NCBI GenBank assembly: GCA_029964075.1
Contig: CM057129.1
Coordinates: 11,399,430 to 11,463,429, forward strand
DNA: 64,000 nt
Reading direction: 5' to 3'
DNA from: Patiria pectinifera
Taxonomy: Eukaryota; Echinodermata; Asteroidea; Valvatida; Asterinidae
Part shown: positions 45,155 to 55,846 of the stretch, piece by piece
Layout of the letters: each line of letters begins with the position of its first letter
How positions within the stretch are numbered: the stretch's first letter is position 1
Translations under genes and position numbers: made by a program
Notes under the pieces: model-generated
Databases searched by the model: none
Seen by the model: only the letters and a program-made list of their open reading frames with translations
Told to the model about the DNA's origin: nothing

Positions 45155-45870
45155 AATAATAATTTATTAATTTATAGTGCGCACATTCCATTTAAAATAT
45201 GTTCAAATGCGCATTACACTCAAATTACAGTCATAAAAAAAATAAAAATAAACAGACGTTAATTCAACAATACAATGAACACTGATACAGGGTACAAAAA
45301 ATCAATAAAAAGCTCTCATAAAAAGATGAGTTTTAAGTAATTGTTTAAAAACATTCAGGCTACTTGCTTCTCGGATATTTAATGGCAGTGCATTCCATAA
45401 CTTAGGTGCAGCACACTCAAATGCACGATCACCCAGGGTGACCTTGGTTCGACTTGCTGAGTAGCTGAGGAGTGTTTTGTCATTGGAAGATCTGAGATTG
45501 TAATTGGATGAAGATCGTTTTTGGATTAGATGGCATAAATATAAGGGAGCTAGACCATAAAGAATTTTATAAGTTATTAACAGAATTTTAAACTCAATCC
45601 TGAATCTCACCGGAAGCCAATGTCAATCAAAAAACAGTGGGGTGATATGACAGTACTTGTAAGCGTTACAGACTAGTCTGGCACGGGAATTTGCACACGT
45701 TGAAGCTGTGATATTTGAACGTCAGGCAATCCATAGAGGAGGCTATTGCAATAATCCAACCGACTAGAAATAATAGAGTGAATTAACGTTTCAGTACATT
45801 CCCTGGTCAGATACTTTCTAATACGTCTAATATTATGTAAATAATAAAAAGCCGTTCCACACGTTTTTGT
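45155..45870 (-). pseudogene. CR1/L2-like LINE, C-terminal part and 3' end (left of the large insertion)
   Basis: Minus-strand frames give TAFYYLHNIRRIRKYLTREC, SSRLDYCNSLLYGLP, then after a frame change and a stop HWLPVRFRIEFKILLITYK, GLAPLYL, GDRAFECAAPKLWNALP and LKTHLFMRAFY. This is the usual end of CR1/L2-type pol proteins. The 3' end has an ATT-rich tail at the left edge. The preceding part (RT) is at 62311-63356, so the LINE was split by the element at 45871-62310. Confidence 0.85.
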
Positions 45871-45904
45871 ATGGAAGTGTAGATAGGACATGGTTAAAAA
45901 AAAA

Positions 45905-46378
45905 ACTAATTCATACGTACGAATTACTAAACCGTACGTACGAAATACTAATTCGTACGTACGAATTACTAAACCGTACGTACGAAATACTAATTCGTAC
46001 GTACGAATTACTAATTCGTACGTACGAATTACTAAACCGTACGTACGAATTACTAATTCGTACGTACGAATTACTAAACCGTACGTACGAAATACTAATT
46101 CGTACGTACGAATTACTAATTCGTACGTACGAATTACTAAACCGTACGTACGAATTACTAATTCGTACGTACGAATTACTAAACCGTACGTACGAATTAC
46201 TAAACCGTACGTACGAATTACTAAACCGTACGTACGAAATACTAATTCGTACGTACGAATTAACAAACCGTACGTACGAATTAATAAATCGTACGTACGA
46301 ATTACTAATTCGTACGTACGAAATACTAATTCGTATGTACGGATTACTAAACCGTACGAATTAATAAACCGTACGCAT
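45905..46378 (+). repeat. Left subterminal tandem array, 21-bp unit, about 22 copies
   Basis: Unit CCGTACGTACGAATTACTAA plus A, alternating with a variant in which CCG becomes TCG and a variant GAAATACTAAT. Each unit carries the palindrome CGTACGTACG. Because 21 is a multiple of 3, all frames stay open and give artefactual 7-residue repeat ORFs on both strands. Confidence 0.95.
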
Positions 46379-46949
46379 AGTGACCGTTTTAGCCGATTTT
46401 CGGCTAACTTTGACAGTTTTTTGGGTTAAAAAAACGAGTTTGACGGAAAATTTGACAGAATGGATTTTTTTGTCCGATTTCTGGCAGAATTCTGCAAAAA
46501 AAAAACAATCAAATTTGCAAAAAAAGGTACATTCATTAAAAAAAGCTTCAATCTTTTCAAGCAAACCCTTGCAAAATAGGACAGGTTGCCTGGTCTAGGT
46601 GCTAAAGTTCACTGGGAACTGGATTTCGTCCAGTGATGCAACATACCCCGTTTTGCCTGAAATTCATGCAATTCCATATTATCTTTATATGGCTATAGGT
46701 GGTTTATAATATGATTTGAACATTTATTACGCAATATTACAACATCTGCATGTGATTTAAAGTGTTTATAGTGTATTTCGAGTAATTCTGGGGAATTTGG
46801 CAGATTTTTGATAAATCTGACAGATTTTTTGAAGTGCATTTAGCAGAATTAGTCATAACCTTACGGTCACCCTGACCGTACGTACAGTATCTCGCAACAC
46901 GTGCACACACGCTTGCAAAGGACCGCACTTGCACAAGCATCGTATAGTC
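46379..46949. other. Region between the left array and the HECT gene
   Basis: Imperfect repeats of TTTGACAG / TCTGACAG / TTTGGCAG and poly-A tracts (about 46430-46540 and 46790-46850). No TATA box is evident. It probably contains the promoter and 5' UTR of the HECT gene, but no element can be named. Confidence 0.4.
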
Positions 46950-49646
46950 ATGGCATCAAATGCTGATGTAGCTACTAAAAAAATGTACGAGTTTTTGAGG
47001 GGAAGAGGCGTAGAAGAAACTACTTTGTCAAAGATGAAAGCCGAAAAGGTAAGAATTCAGGGTTGCGTTTTGGGAGTGTTTGTGGTCCGTTACGTTGACA
47101 TTGTCTCTCAGTCTCACACTTATAGGTGCAAAGCCCAGGTCAGGTCAAGCATTGGCGTTGTCGGCGCCTGCCAGTTGGGGAAGCGGGTGGTATCATCAAA
47201 TTCGAAAATCGGGGGGGGGGGGTGGATGGGGTTGGTGCTGGACACCACATGACAAGGTCGGGCGCTGTTCATTGTACAAAAAAATGATTACTTGTGTGTG
47301 CCCGTCCCCTTTATGAAGAATTAACTTTCGATGCACGAAGAAGTCCATATGAAATTCTGGTTATATACAAACACAAAGCGTTGGTCCCGATTGTGTGATA
47401 TAATTATGTACACGCTGAATGACTGGCGCTGTGTTATTATAATAAAACACACACTTTGCCCAGGTCCGGTTGAGTTTATATCAACAAGAGTGAACTGCAT
47501 CATTTGCTAAATTTGTAATGTATAAGAGAAATACGTGTACCGGAACTAGAGCAAGAATTGTGTATGTTGTCTCTTGCAGATCGACGTTGATGTTGTGCAG
47601 AATCTCAGCCAAGATGATAAAACTCTCGAAAGTTTTCTCTGTATCGGCGACCGAATGGCACTCATGCAACACTGTCGTAAGGCCAAAAATTCCAAGAGAG
47701 AATCTGCCAAGAATGCACAGAAACGCAGCTGTTATGAAAGGATCCGCAAGAAACTCAAACTTGCATCGGGCAACTTGTCAGACAGTGAAACAGATGAGGA
47801 GGATGAAGTGTCAAAAGCCAAAAAACTACGTGGAAACCAAAATGCGTCCAAATCTACACGTAAAATAGAGTTTGGCTGGGTTCACAACGGCACTGGAGTC
47901 CGCAAAATAAGTGGTGGGGGCACAAGGAAAACTTGTGTATCCAAAACGGCAAATACAAGTGCCTTGTTGGAGGAGGGAAAGACCCTCTTTTTCCCAAAAG
48001 GTATCTCACGCAAAGGCGTGAAAGCTTCAGCATGCAGGTTTGACATTCGTGATTTCAGCCACTCCCCCCTCTCGGATGATGATACTGTCGGTTCTCTGTA
48101 TGAGGCTGTGCGGATGTCAGGAATCTTGAGGTTTTTTCTGTATACAACCGGGCCAAGCGTAAACAAAGACGAGACCTACACCCCTGAGGAGGACACTGAA
48201 ATCCCATGCTGTTCCTCAAGCTTGCCACCACAGGACCATTCGGCAGATCCTCCTGCAGAAAATGACTGTAACACGTTGGCCAAGCGTCTACGCCGCAAAA
48301 ACAAAACAGCTGGTGGTGGTCCAAAACCTTGCACAGCATCACGGCCTGATCACGATGAGTCTCAGTTGGCGGAACCTGTCACATTTGTCAGTGTCGATGA
48401 AGATCTTTTGCAACCATCATCAGAGGTCACTGTTGAAGTTGCAAGTTACGATTTCTCAGATGAGGATATCATGTTTGGACCACGACCCAGCACTGGCAGT
48501 AATTGGTCGGATACTTTGCCGCTTGTAGAAGAGGATGGTATGGACATCCTATCAGTGTCCATTGCAGACCTCGAGAGAGACGGCACCTTCGAGGCTTCCT
48601 CACCAATTCGTTCGCCCCGTTCACCCACACCACCCGCGGCATCCCCGGGACATTTGACTATAACTTTGAATCGAGTGAAAGCGCAACAAGAAATGGTTTC
48701 AAGATTTATGGATCCAAACATTGTGCACACACCAGTACGATTTGGTTTTATTGACGAATCTGGAGTGGATCGCGATGGTGTTTCACGCGAAGCGTATTCC
48801 TGCTTCTGGAAGGAGATGTGTTTATCATCAATGAGTGGGGAAAATGAAAGGATTCCGTCACTATTAAACAAGTACGGAGAGGAGGAGTGGTCTGCTGTAG
48901 GGCGTATTCTTGCTAAAGGATACATCGATCAAGGATTCTTCCCTACACAGCTAGCCGGCGCCTTTGCAGTGGCATTAATCAATGGGTTGGAAGCAGTCAC
49001 ACCAGAAATACTGATGGACTCCTTTTTGGCTTTCATTCCAGAGTCAGAAAGTGTTGTGGTGAAGAAGGCATTAGCAGGAGATCTCACCGACGAGGATGAC
49101 AAGGAAGATTTGCTAGATCTTTTATCCAGGGTTGACTGCAATTCCATTCCATCAAGAGAGGAGCTGAAACCGGTATTGATGAAGGCAGCTCACAGAAAAA
49201 TCGTACAAGATAGTAAGTTTGCTTTGGATGGCATGGCTGCAACTGCACGCGAGTTATTGCAGTTGTATCTGCCAGATACATCTGCCACAGTCACTATGTT
49301 GAACGTCATGAAGCCAACCACCCGAAAAGTACTGAAACTGTTGCACTGTACACCAATGACCAATGACGAGGCCAACTCGCTGGCCTATCTGAAGCAGTAT
49401 ATCAAGAGTCTTGACCCTTCCTGTCTGAGGAAGTTCCTCCGTTATGTAACCGCATCAGAGGTCATGTGCGTAGACAAAATCTCTGTTCAGTTCAATAAAG
49501 TACGCAAAGGGTTAAGCAGAGCACCCATCGCCCACACATGTGGACCGCTACTAGAGCTCCCATCGACTTACTGCTCATACAATGAGCTACGAGAAGAGTT
49601 CCCCAATCTTCTAGAGAGCGGTTTTCTCAAGATAGATATTTTGTAG
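46950..49646 (+). CDS. SAM-like plus HECT-domain E3 ubiquitin ligase-like protein (two exons)
   Basis: Exon 1 is 46950-47048 (33 codons, donor GTAAGA). The intron is 47049-47579, ending CTCTTGCAG, and exon 2 is 47580-49646; both junctions are phase 0, giving 721 aa. Residues 1-80 read as a SAM-like helical module continuous across the junction (YEFLRGRGVEETTLSKMKAEK | IDVDVV...GDRMALMQ). A middle part has the DDTVGSLYEAVRMSGILRFF segment and an acidic/Ser-Pro-rich linker. The last ~330 residues are a HECT domain (FGFIDESGVDRDGVSREAY ... AHTCGPLLELPSTY), with the catalytic Cys codon at 49539-49541, about 35 residues from the end as usual. HECT ligases pass ubiquitin from their own Cys to a substrate. 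As part of a transposon its role is unknown; the frame is intact. Confidence 0.85.
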
Positions 49647-50033
49647 GAAGCATTTATGTAAGGCAAGCCATTGCTCAAGGAGGCAGGAAATAGTTATCTT
49701 TTTTCAAGCATTTGTCTCAAAGCCAGCCCACTGCCAAAAAGCAGAAACTGCATCAGCGGCTCCTAGTGTATGAGGAGAATCATGTGAAAGTAGTCTTACA
49801 GAAATTAGCCAACCTTTTGGACAATTTTTTGTCACTGTACGTGCGTTTACAACACGATACGTGTGAGATTTCCCACGGTCATTTGTTTAGACCAAAGATT
49901 GACTGAAAGCTAGACCAAATGTTCGATGTTACTTATTAACTTATGTTCGCTTTCATCGTTTGTAAGACTTATTGTGTTCCTTTTACTATTATTCCCTTGC
50001 TATTCCCTTTTGTAGTTATATTCCATATCGTTA
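49647..50033 (+). other. 3' region of the HECT gene, interrupted by the gypsy
   Basis: No clear AATAAA. The last ~200 bp (from about 49837) begin a ~350-bp unit that is duplicated at 59021-59370, with the gypsy inserted inside the first copy. A 64-codon ORF at 49712-49906 is not supported. Confidence 0.5.
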
Positions 50034-50037
50034 AGTA

Positions 50038-50743
50038 TGTGGCGGTTTCGTCTCTTGTCCCTGCAACCCGGTCGGGCCAGCCCACGTCAGCGAGCGGTCT
50101 AGCGTTAGAAGGCCGGCGACGCCGATCCGTTTTGGCGGCAGTTTACCGCCTGGCCCGCAGCACACCACTAAGTTCAATCAACCACACCCAAGCCTAATCT
50201 CTTCACACCTCGTTGGACGGGGGACGACAACAATAATGGGGGGACAGACACAATAGATACAGGGCAAGGCTTCTTCTTTATTCTAAAACACGTGCGCCTT
50301 TACTAAGGCGCTTCACCTATCGTGCATCTCTACGCCTCGCACAATTAACGTTGAATTACATATGGTGTGAATTACTGATTCTTTGAGGATTTATTAGTTG
50401 TCGATCACTTAATTAACCAATTCACAGTGTGGTCCTAAAGTGAATTACCTATACTGGTTTGGGTCTCGGCTGCAAATACAACTCACACTTACTCCACGTA
50501 AGGCTCTTTCCCCGGAGTTTACGGGACCCAATTGCTCAGCTTGATTGACACGTCTGCTCAGGACGGCTGCCACGCGGGAAGAGAACGAGTCACGCCTGCT
50601 TCCTGCTTTTATACATAAATGCCACGCCTGGCTGGTACCCTCAAACATCGTGCTAAACACATATAACGGTTGGACACCAACTAGGGTATAATTAACCAAC
50701 TACAATTCGAGTCTCGCATTAATCGATTCTGCATTACGTTACA
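50038..50743 (-). repeat. 3' LTR of the gypsy element
   Basis: 706 bp, ends TG...CA. Identical by eye to the 5' LTR except A at 50688 where the other has G at 58785. On the plus strand it starts TGTGGCGGTTTCG and ends ATTACGTTACA. Confidence 0.95.
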
Positions 50744-51094
50744 TTGGCGCCTTCTAAGTTTGGTCAGTCTCTGACCTATAAAACTGATACAAAAATAAAC
50801 GTAATGCCCTTCACTTATGTAACTTTTAAACAAATGTACTTCATCAAAATAAACTCTTGTATTAAGTAAAGTACAATGTAGCAATACAAACTTCATATAA
50901 ACAGCAACTGTAAACTTCCAACTTCTTCAAACTAGAACATCTTAGAAACAGCACCTCAAACTTTAAACTTCCTCAAACAACAAACTTCTTAGAAACCCCT
51001 TAAAGAAACATATTACTCTAGTCATGGCGGACTAAAAGCTTAATGACAAGTGTCTTGCGATCTAGAGTCCAACAAGCGGATCACCCTTCCTCTT
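50744..51094 (-). other. Gypsy sequence between ORF3 and the 3' LTR
   Basis: Non-coding. Next to the LTR the minus strand reads CTTAGAAGGCGCCAA, the place of the polypurine tract, though it is only partly purine. A similar GGCGCCTTCTA string occurs on the plus strand near the 5' LTR at about 58045. Confidence 0.5.
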
Positions 51095-52492
51095 CTAGCG
51101 GATCCCAGCTACGAAGTTAGTGTCGAAGACTCTCTGTGTGTGGTCCTTTGTGATCAACATTCCCTCTCGGAATACGCTACGCGTCACCACCTCGGTGACC
51201 TTCGTCACGTTCGCGATTTTCTCCAACTCTGAATGGGTTATCCCGGGTCCAATGCTCACAACGCCATCCTCCTCGCGCACCAACCTGCAGATTCGAGTGG
51301 ACTGTTCGGGCACCGTGTCCTCCGTGGTAGGCGGGGCCTTCAGGTAGACTACATCGTAATGACGTGCTCGATGCTCATGTATGGTCTGAGTTGCACCATT
51401 GACGACCGTTGTGTGACCTTCTTCTGTGATCCTCACGGCAGCACCAGAAAGCAAGTAATGAATTCGGAGCTCAGGAGGTGAAGGCTCCTTTCTCTCTTCG
51501 TTTCGCGGGAGGGACTCGTCCGCCGAACTTGTCTCCTGCTGCTCAGCTCTTTGTTGTTGACTCGGCTGTGTCATCATACTGGGGGGTTTCCACTCAGGCA
51601 CTGGACTAGGCTCCTCCTCTCTCTCCCACTGAGATGTCGACATAGGCGACAAAACGATCTCTGCTACTTCCTCCTGTGGTTTCTCATCAATCTTCCCAGA
51701 AGATTCGATACCCACTGTTGCGATGCCATCCCGCTGGTTATCTTTTGGCTCCATAGGCCTGTTAGGCGTCTCTGTCGCCTTCCTCACCTCACCTGGCAGA
51801 GGTACTCCTATACCTGGCCGCTGAGGTGAACCAGCTGGTTCCTTATAGCTCATCCTCGCCACCGCTCTCGAAGGTAAAACAGCTTCCTCAGGGGCCTTCG
51901 ATACGGTACAAGAGGCCGTATCACTCCTCTTCTCTGGTTTTTCAGATCGCTTATGCCTAGCTTCTCCGCCTCCTTGCCTGGTTCCATCATCACCCTCAAA
52001 GATGTAACTTCCGGAGTCATCAACCCGCCTCCGCTTCCTTTCTGGAGAGACCGTCAGTTTCTTCACTCCCTTTTCATTGCCTCTAGGTGTCTGCTTACGC
52101 CTTAAGTCGCCCCCTTCTTGGCGCTTAGGCGCCTCTTCTCGCCTGCCGCTACCCTCCACACTGCTGTGCTTAGGCGTCTTGGATCGCCCTCGCTCACCAT
52201 CCGTGCTGTGACTCTCACGTTCCTGGCCATCGAAGGTTGAGGCCTGGATTGACTCGACCTCGTCAACCCGCTCAGGGTGGCAGTCACGGTAATGGGCGCG
52301 CAGGTTATCTCGTCTGCTGTTTTTATGTGAGCATCTTCCGCAGAGGTACTGGACTTTGGGGCCGTGTTCGCTGATCAGGTGTCGTTCGAGGCTCCTCTTG
52401 TGCAATTTCAACTCGCACTTTGGACATTGACTCTTATCTCCTCCTACATCCCGGGATGGCTCTTTCTCCTTTCGTTCCTTCCCCATTCTCAC
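51095..52492 (-). CDS. Third ORF of the gypsy element, two C2H2-type zinc fingers
   Basis: 465 aa, starting about 120 bp after the pol stop, in the position where some elements have env. Residues about 22-72 hold two fingers (CPKCELKLHKRSLERHLISEH and YLCGRCSHKNSRRDNLRAHY.DCH). The middle is low-complexity, rich in Glu, Arg, Pro and Ser. The C-terminal ~110 residues look folded (YDVVYLKAPP, GVVSIGPGITHSELEKIANV). There is no signal peptide, no membrane segment and no fusion-type motif, so it is not an envelope protein. The long open frame in a young element suggests it is used, perhaps for nucleic-acid binding or regulation; function unknown. Confidence 0.75.
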   Translation of the reverse strand: MRMGKERKEKEPSRDVGGDKSQCPKCELKLHKRSLERHLISEHGPKVQYLCGRCSHKNSRRDNLRAHYRDCHPERVDEVESIQASTFDGQERESHSTDGERGRSKTPKHSSVEGSGRREEAPKRQEGGDLRRKQTPRGNEKGVKKLTVSPERKRRRVDDSGSYIFEGDDGTRQGGGEARHKRSEKPEKRSDTASCTVSKAPEEAVLPSRAVARMSYKEPAGSPQRPGIGVPLPGEVRKATETPNRPMEPKDNQRDGIATVGIESSGKIDEKPQEEVAEIVLSPMSTSQWEREEEPSPVPEWKPPSMMTQPSQQQRAEQQETSSADESLPRNEERKEPSPPELRIHYLLSGAAVRITEEGHTTVVNGATQTIHEHRARHYDVVYLKAPPTTEDTVPEQSTRICRLVREEDGVVSIGPGITHSELEKIANVTKVTEVVTRSVFREGMLITKDHTQRVFDTNFVAGIR

Positions 52493-52614
52493 CTACAACT
52501 GTTACTCCTGCAAAACACACAAAGAGAAGAACTCTTTACTCCTACCAATCGGTTTTAGGGATAATTTGAGGGGTGTGCTTCTGAACCAAGTAGTATTGCT
52601 TTCATTTCCCGTTT

Positions 52615-55600
52615 TTACAAATATCTACTGGGCCTCCTATGCTGCCTCGGTGGGTTGCGCCTTGGGGGTGGTGCTGCGGGCCTTCTTCTAAACTGTCCCG
52701 TTACTACAGTCCTTTGAGAACCTGCGTCCCCTCTCTCTTGTACATCATGCGCATTATTTGTCCTTGGGCTCCGTGTTGGCACTGAGGGTTGTACCGATGC
52801 GTTCGGAGAGGTTTCCTCTGGCATACTATTCGCTTCCAATTCACTTGGTTCAGGTACTTGCTCATCGTCCTCGGTAGGCGAACGTGTACCCTGCGGTACT
52901 GGCTGTGTACCGGCTGCTCCACTTCTGTCGCTTGACGGCTCTTCCGTTGCATGTTCCGTCCATGCTCTGAGTGGCTCTCCTTCATAGATCTTCAATCGAT
53001 CGCAGTGAACTACTTTTTTCTTCCCTCGTGGGTTCTTCTGAATCCGATAGATGACATCGGAAAGCTTGTGTGTTATCAGGTATGGGCCCTCCCATCTGCA
53101 TTGTAGCTTAGGCGACAAGCCCTTTCGTTTTGCAGGGTTATGCAGCCATGCAAAGTTACCTGCCTGCAGTTTTTCCTGCTCCGCTCGACGATCGTAGTGC
53201 GCCTTTTGTCGTCTAGCACTCTGCTTTAGGCATACTTGCGCCCTCGCATGAGCTTCCCTCAACCTCTTCCGCAGATCGTACGCGTAGTCTGACTCCGCAG
53301 CAACAACTTCCTGCTCCCCGTCGCCAGGTACCTCCGTGGTCAGGTCAACGGGTAGGCGAAGTTCGCGTCCCAACATTAACATATTGGGAGATTCGCCTGT
53401 CGACTCCTGAGGTGTGGCTCGGTAGGCGAATGTAGCCAAGGGTATCTTTTCGTCCCAATCGCGCTGTCGTTTAATTGGTTCGATCATCATTGCCACCATT
53501 GTGATGAGGGTGCGATTAAATCGCTCTATCATACCGTCGGATTTGGGGTTGTAGGGACAGGTACGCGTTTTTTCTATTCCGAGGATGCCACACATTTCTG
53601 CGAAAACTCTAGCTTCAAAGTTTCTCCCCTGGTCAGAATGCAGCACCTCAGGTATGCCGAAACGACACACGTACTCATTTACAAATTTCGCAGCAACTGT
53701 CTCCGCGGTCTGGTCGGGTATGGGGTACGCCTCCATCCATTTAGTTAGGTAGTCACCTACCACTAGTATGTATTTATTCCCCTTCTCGGTCTCTGGTAGG
53801 GGACCCACGACATCCAAGGCGACCCGTTCCATGGGCGCACCCACTATGTGTTGTTGTAGTGGCGCCCTCTTGGTCCTAGCGGGAGACTTCTTTTTGGCAC
53901 ACACGTTACATCGTCGAATTATCGACCTCACGTCTGCAGACATACGAGCCCAGTAGAACCTTACACGGACTTTGGCCATTGTTTTCTTCACACCTAGGTG
54001 TCCCCCTGACACGCCACCATGTAGTTCCTTGACCAAGTCGGCTCGAAATCTCTCCGGCAGTACGGTGCGCCACTGCACCAGGCTTCCGTCGTCTGACTCC
54101 CATCGCCTCGAAAGGACATTGTCCCTTACATCCAGTTGATCCCATAGTCGCCAATATGTCTTCGCTGTTGGTGATTCAGACGAGATCGCCTCGCGGTCTG
54201 GCCTGCCCGAGCCTTCAGTCTTCGCCTGTAGCACCCACCGGATGGACATATCCTCCCTCTGTGCTTTTCTCATCTCATCACAGGTGATTATTGGCCCATA
54301 AGTTACAGATCTCAAGTTTGTGCCGTCTTCTTCCTTACTCTGTTCTGCTACCAGATCGACTTCGCCATTCAGTGCGCCTGTGGGTTGCTCATCACGCCCA
54401 CACTGAGAACACTGCTTGCGTGACAAGCCGTCCGCGTTTCCGTGTGATCGACCAGCTCGGTGCACTATGGTAAAGTTGTATTCGCCTAACACCTGCAACC
54501 AACGTGCCATCTGACCCTGGGGCTCACGAAAATTGACTAGCCAACGCAAAGCGCCGTGATCGGTCCTAATGGTGACTTTATTTCCATACAAGTATTGCCT
54601 GAACTGTTTCAGAAACACAACAACGGCCAGGAGCTCTCTGCGTGTTACACAATAGTTGCGCTCCGCTTTGCTGAGTGCTCTACTGGCATAGGAGACAACT
54701 TTCTCCTGTCCGCCTGTCACCTGCGAAAGGACTGCACCTATCCCCACACTGCTCGCGTCCGTATCCAAGATGTAATCCGCCTCAGGATCAGGGTACTGCA
54801 ACACTGGTGCATTCTGAAGGCAGTTCTTCAAATCGTTGAAGGCTCTCTCACAGTCGTCGTCCCACTGAAACTTCCGTGCCTTTTCCGTAAGGCGGTGCAA
54901 TGGACGTGCTCTATCGGCGAAACTCCTAATAAATCTCCTATAATAAGAAGCCAGGCCCAAGAAACTTTGTACCTCTCGGACTGTCGTAGGCGCAGGCCAG
55001 TCTCGCACGGCTGTGATCTTTGCGGGATCAGTAGCGATGCCCTCTCCGGAGACTATGTGTCCAAGGTACAGCACACTCTGCCTAAACAAATGGCATTTCC
55101 TAGGCTTCAGTTTTAGGCCTGCCTCACGTAGGCGCTGGAAAACTCTCTCGAGGCGAGCCAGCTCTTCCTCAACTGTCTTGGCAAACACAATGATGTCGTC
55201 GAGGTAAACCAACAGTATCTCCCAATGCAGTCCGGAGAGAACGCGCTCCATGAGCCTTTCAAAAGTGGATGGGGCGTTACAAAGCCCGAAAGGCATAACT
55301 CGCCAGCTGTAGAGACCCCCACGGACCACAAACGAAGACTTCTGTCTGGCCTCCTCGTCGAGTTCCACCTGCCAGTAGCCCGACGACAAATCTAGGGTAG
55401 AGAACCATTTAGAACCTGCCAGTGTATCTAGTGATTCGTCTATTCGCGGTATCGGGTAGGCGTCCTTTATCGTTACCGCATTAAGCCGACGGTAGTCCAC
55501 GCAGAATCGTTTACTCCCATCTTTTTTCTTTACAAGAACAACGTTGGACGCCCATGGGCTATCTGATGGCGCAATTGTTTCATTCCGCACCATTTCCTGG

Positions 55601-55791
55601 ACTTGGCGGTTAATCTCCTCCTGTTCCTTGGGAGGGTATCGCCTTGGCCTCTCCTTTATTGGTCGGGCATCCCCGGTACTTATCCGATGTCGCACCCAGT
55701 CCGTACGACCAATATCTGCATCGCCAGTGGAAAATATGTCGTGGTATTCGCAAAGCAGTCGGGCTAAGCTGTTGTGATGCCTATGATCCAC
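52615..55791 (-). CDS. pol: Gypsy pol: reverse transcriptase, RNase H, integrase
   Basis: 1058 codons from the first start-like codon, which is GTG at 55791. The frame stays open upstream past 55850, overlapping the protease frame, so it is probably entered by frameshift. RT: VDYRRLNAVT, LDLSSGYWQ, catalytic YLDD (about residues 196-199). RNase H: DTDASSVGIG, RTDHGALRWL. Integrase: HHCC zinc module (HGGVSGGHLG ... CNVCAKK), then catalytic D (LDVVGPLP), D (HSDQGRNFE) and E (SDGMIERFNRTL). Near the C-terminus a GPY/F-type module (WEGPYLITHKLSDVIYRI) follows. All key residues are present, so the protein looks functional. Confidence 0.95.
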   Translation of the reverse strand: MDHRHHNSLARLLCEYHDIFSTGDADIGRTDWVRHRISTGDARPIKERPRRYPPKEQEEINRQVQEMVRNETIAPSDSPWASNVVLVKKKDGSKRFCVDYRRLNAVTIKDAYPIPRIDESLDTLAGSKWFSTLDLSSGYWQVELDEEARQKSSFVVRGGLYSWRVMPFGLCNAPSTFERLMERVLSGLHWEILLVYLDDIIVFAKTVEEELARLERVFQRLREAGLKLKPRKCHLFRQSVLYLGHIVSGEGIATDPAKITAVRDWPAPTTVREVQSFLGLASYYRRFIRSFADRARPLHRLTEKARKFQWDDDCERAFNDLKNCLQNAPVLQYPDPEADYILDTDASSVGIGAVLSQVTGGQEKVVSYASRALSKAERNYCVTRRELLAVVVFLKQFRQYLYGNKVTIRTDHGALRWLVNFREPQGQMARWLQVLGEYNFTIVHRAGRSHGNADGLSRKQCSQCGRDEQPTGALNGEVDLVAEQSKEEDGTNLRSVTYGPIITCDEMRKAQREDMSIRWVLQAKTEGSGRPDREAISSESPTAKTYWRLWDQLDVRDNVLSRRWESDDGSLVQWRTVLPERFRADLVKELHGGVSGGHLGVKKTMAKVRVRFYWARMSADVRSIIRRCNVCAKKKSPARTKRAPLQQHIVGAPMERVALDVVGPLPETEKGNKYILVVGDYLTKWMEAYPIPDQTAETVAAKFVNEYVCRFGIPEVLHSDQGRNFEARVFAEMCGILGIEKTRTCPYNPKSDGMIERFNRTLITMVAMMIEPIKRQRDWDEKIPLATFAYRATPQESTGESPNMLMLGRELRLPVDLTTEVPGDGEQEVVAAESDYAYDLRKRLREAHARAQVCLKQSARRQKAHYDRRAEQEKLQAGNFAWLHNPAKRKGLSPKLQCRWEGPYLITHKLSDVIYRIQKNPRGKKKVVHCDRLKIYEGEPLRAWTEHATEEPSSDRSGAAGTQPVPQGTRSPTEDDEQVPEPSELEANSMPEETSPNASVQPSVPTRSPRTNNAHDVQERGDAGSQRTVVTGQFRRRPAAPPPRRNPPRQHRRPSRYL

Positions 55792-55846
55792 TCCATCTCT
55801 GCTTCTTTCAAAAAGGTCAGCGAGGTGATCGGGAACCTGCAGGTGA

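Noticed and set aside
45905..46378. CRISPR-like array
   Set aside because: The repeat is continuous with no unique spacers, in a eukaryotic genome.
45673..46429. ORFs of 165-197 codons with a 7-residue repeat on both strands
   Set aside because: They are translations of the 21-bp tandem array; the period is a multiple of three, so no frame is stopped. No evidence of coding use.
47574..47579. Start of the HECT protein at the open frame of exon 2
   Set aside because: The codon is TTG within the splice acceptor; exon 1 with an ATG at 46950 completes the N-terminal module.
48055..48925. Minus-strand ORFs opposite the HECT gene
   Set aside because: Antisense shadows without domains.
51095..52492. 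Envelope gene in the gypsy element
   Set aside because: No signal peptide, membrane span or fusion-type segment; zinc fingers instead.
54556..55116. Plus-strand 186-codon ORF opposite gypsy pol
   Set aside because: Antisense shadow of the RT/RNase H frame.
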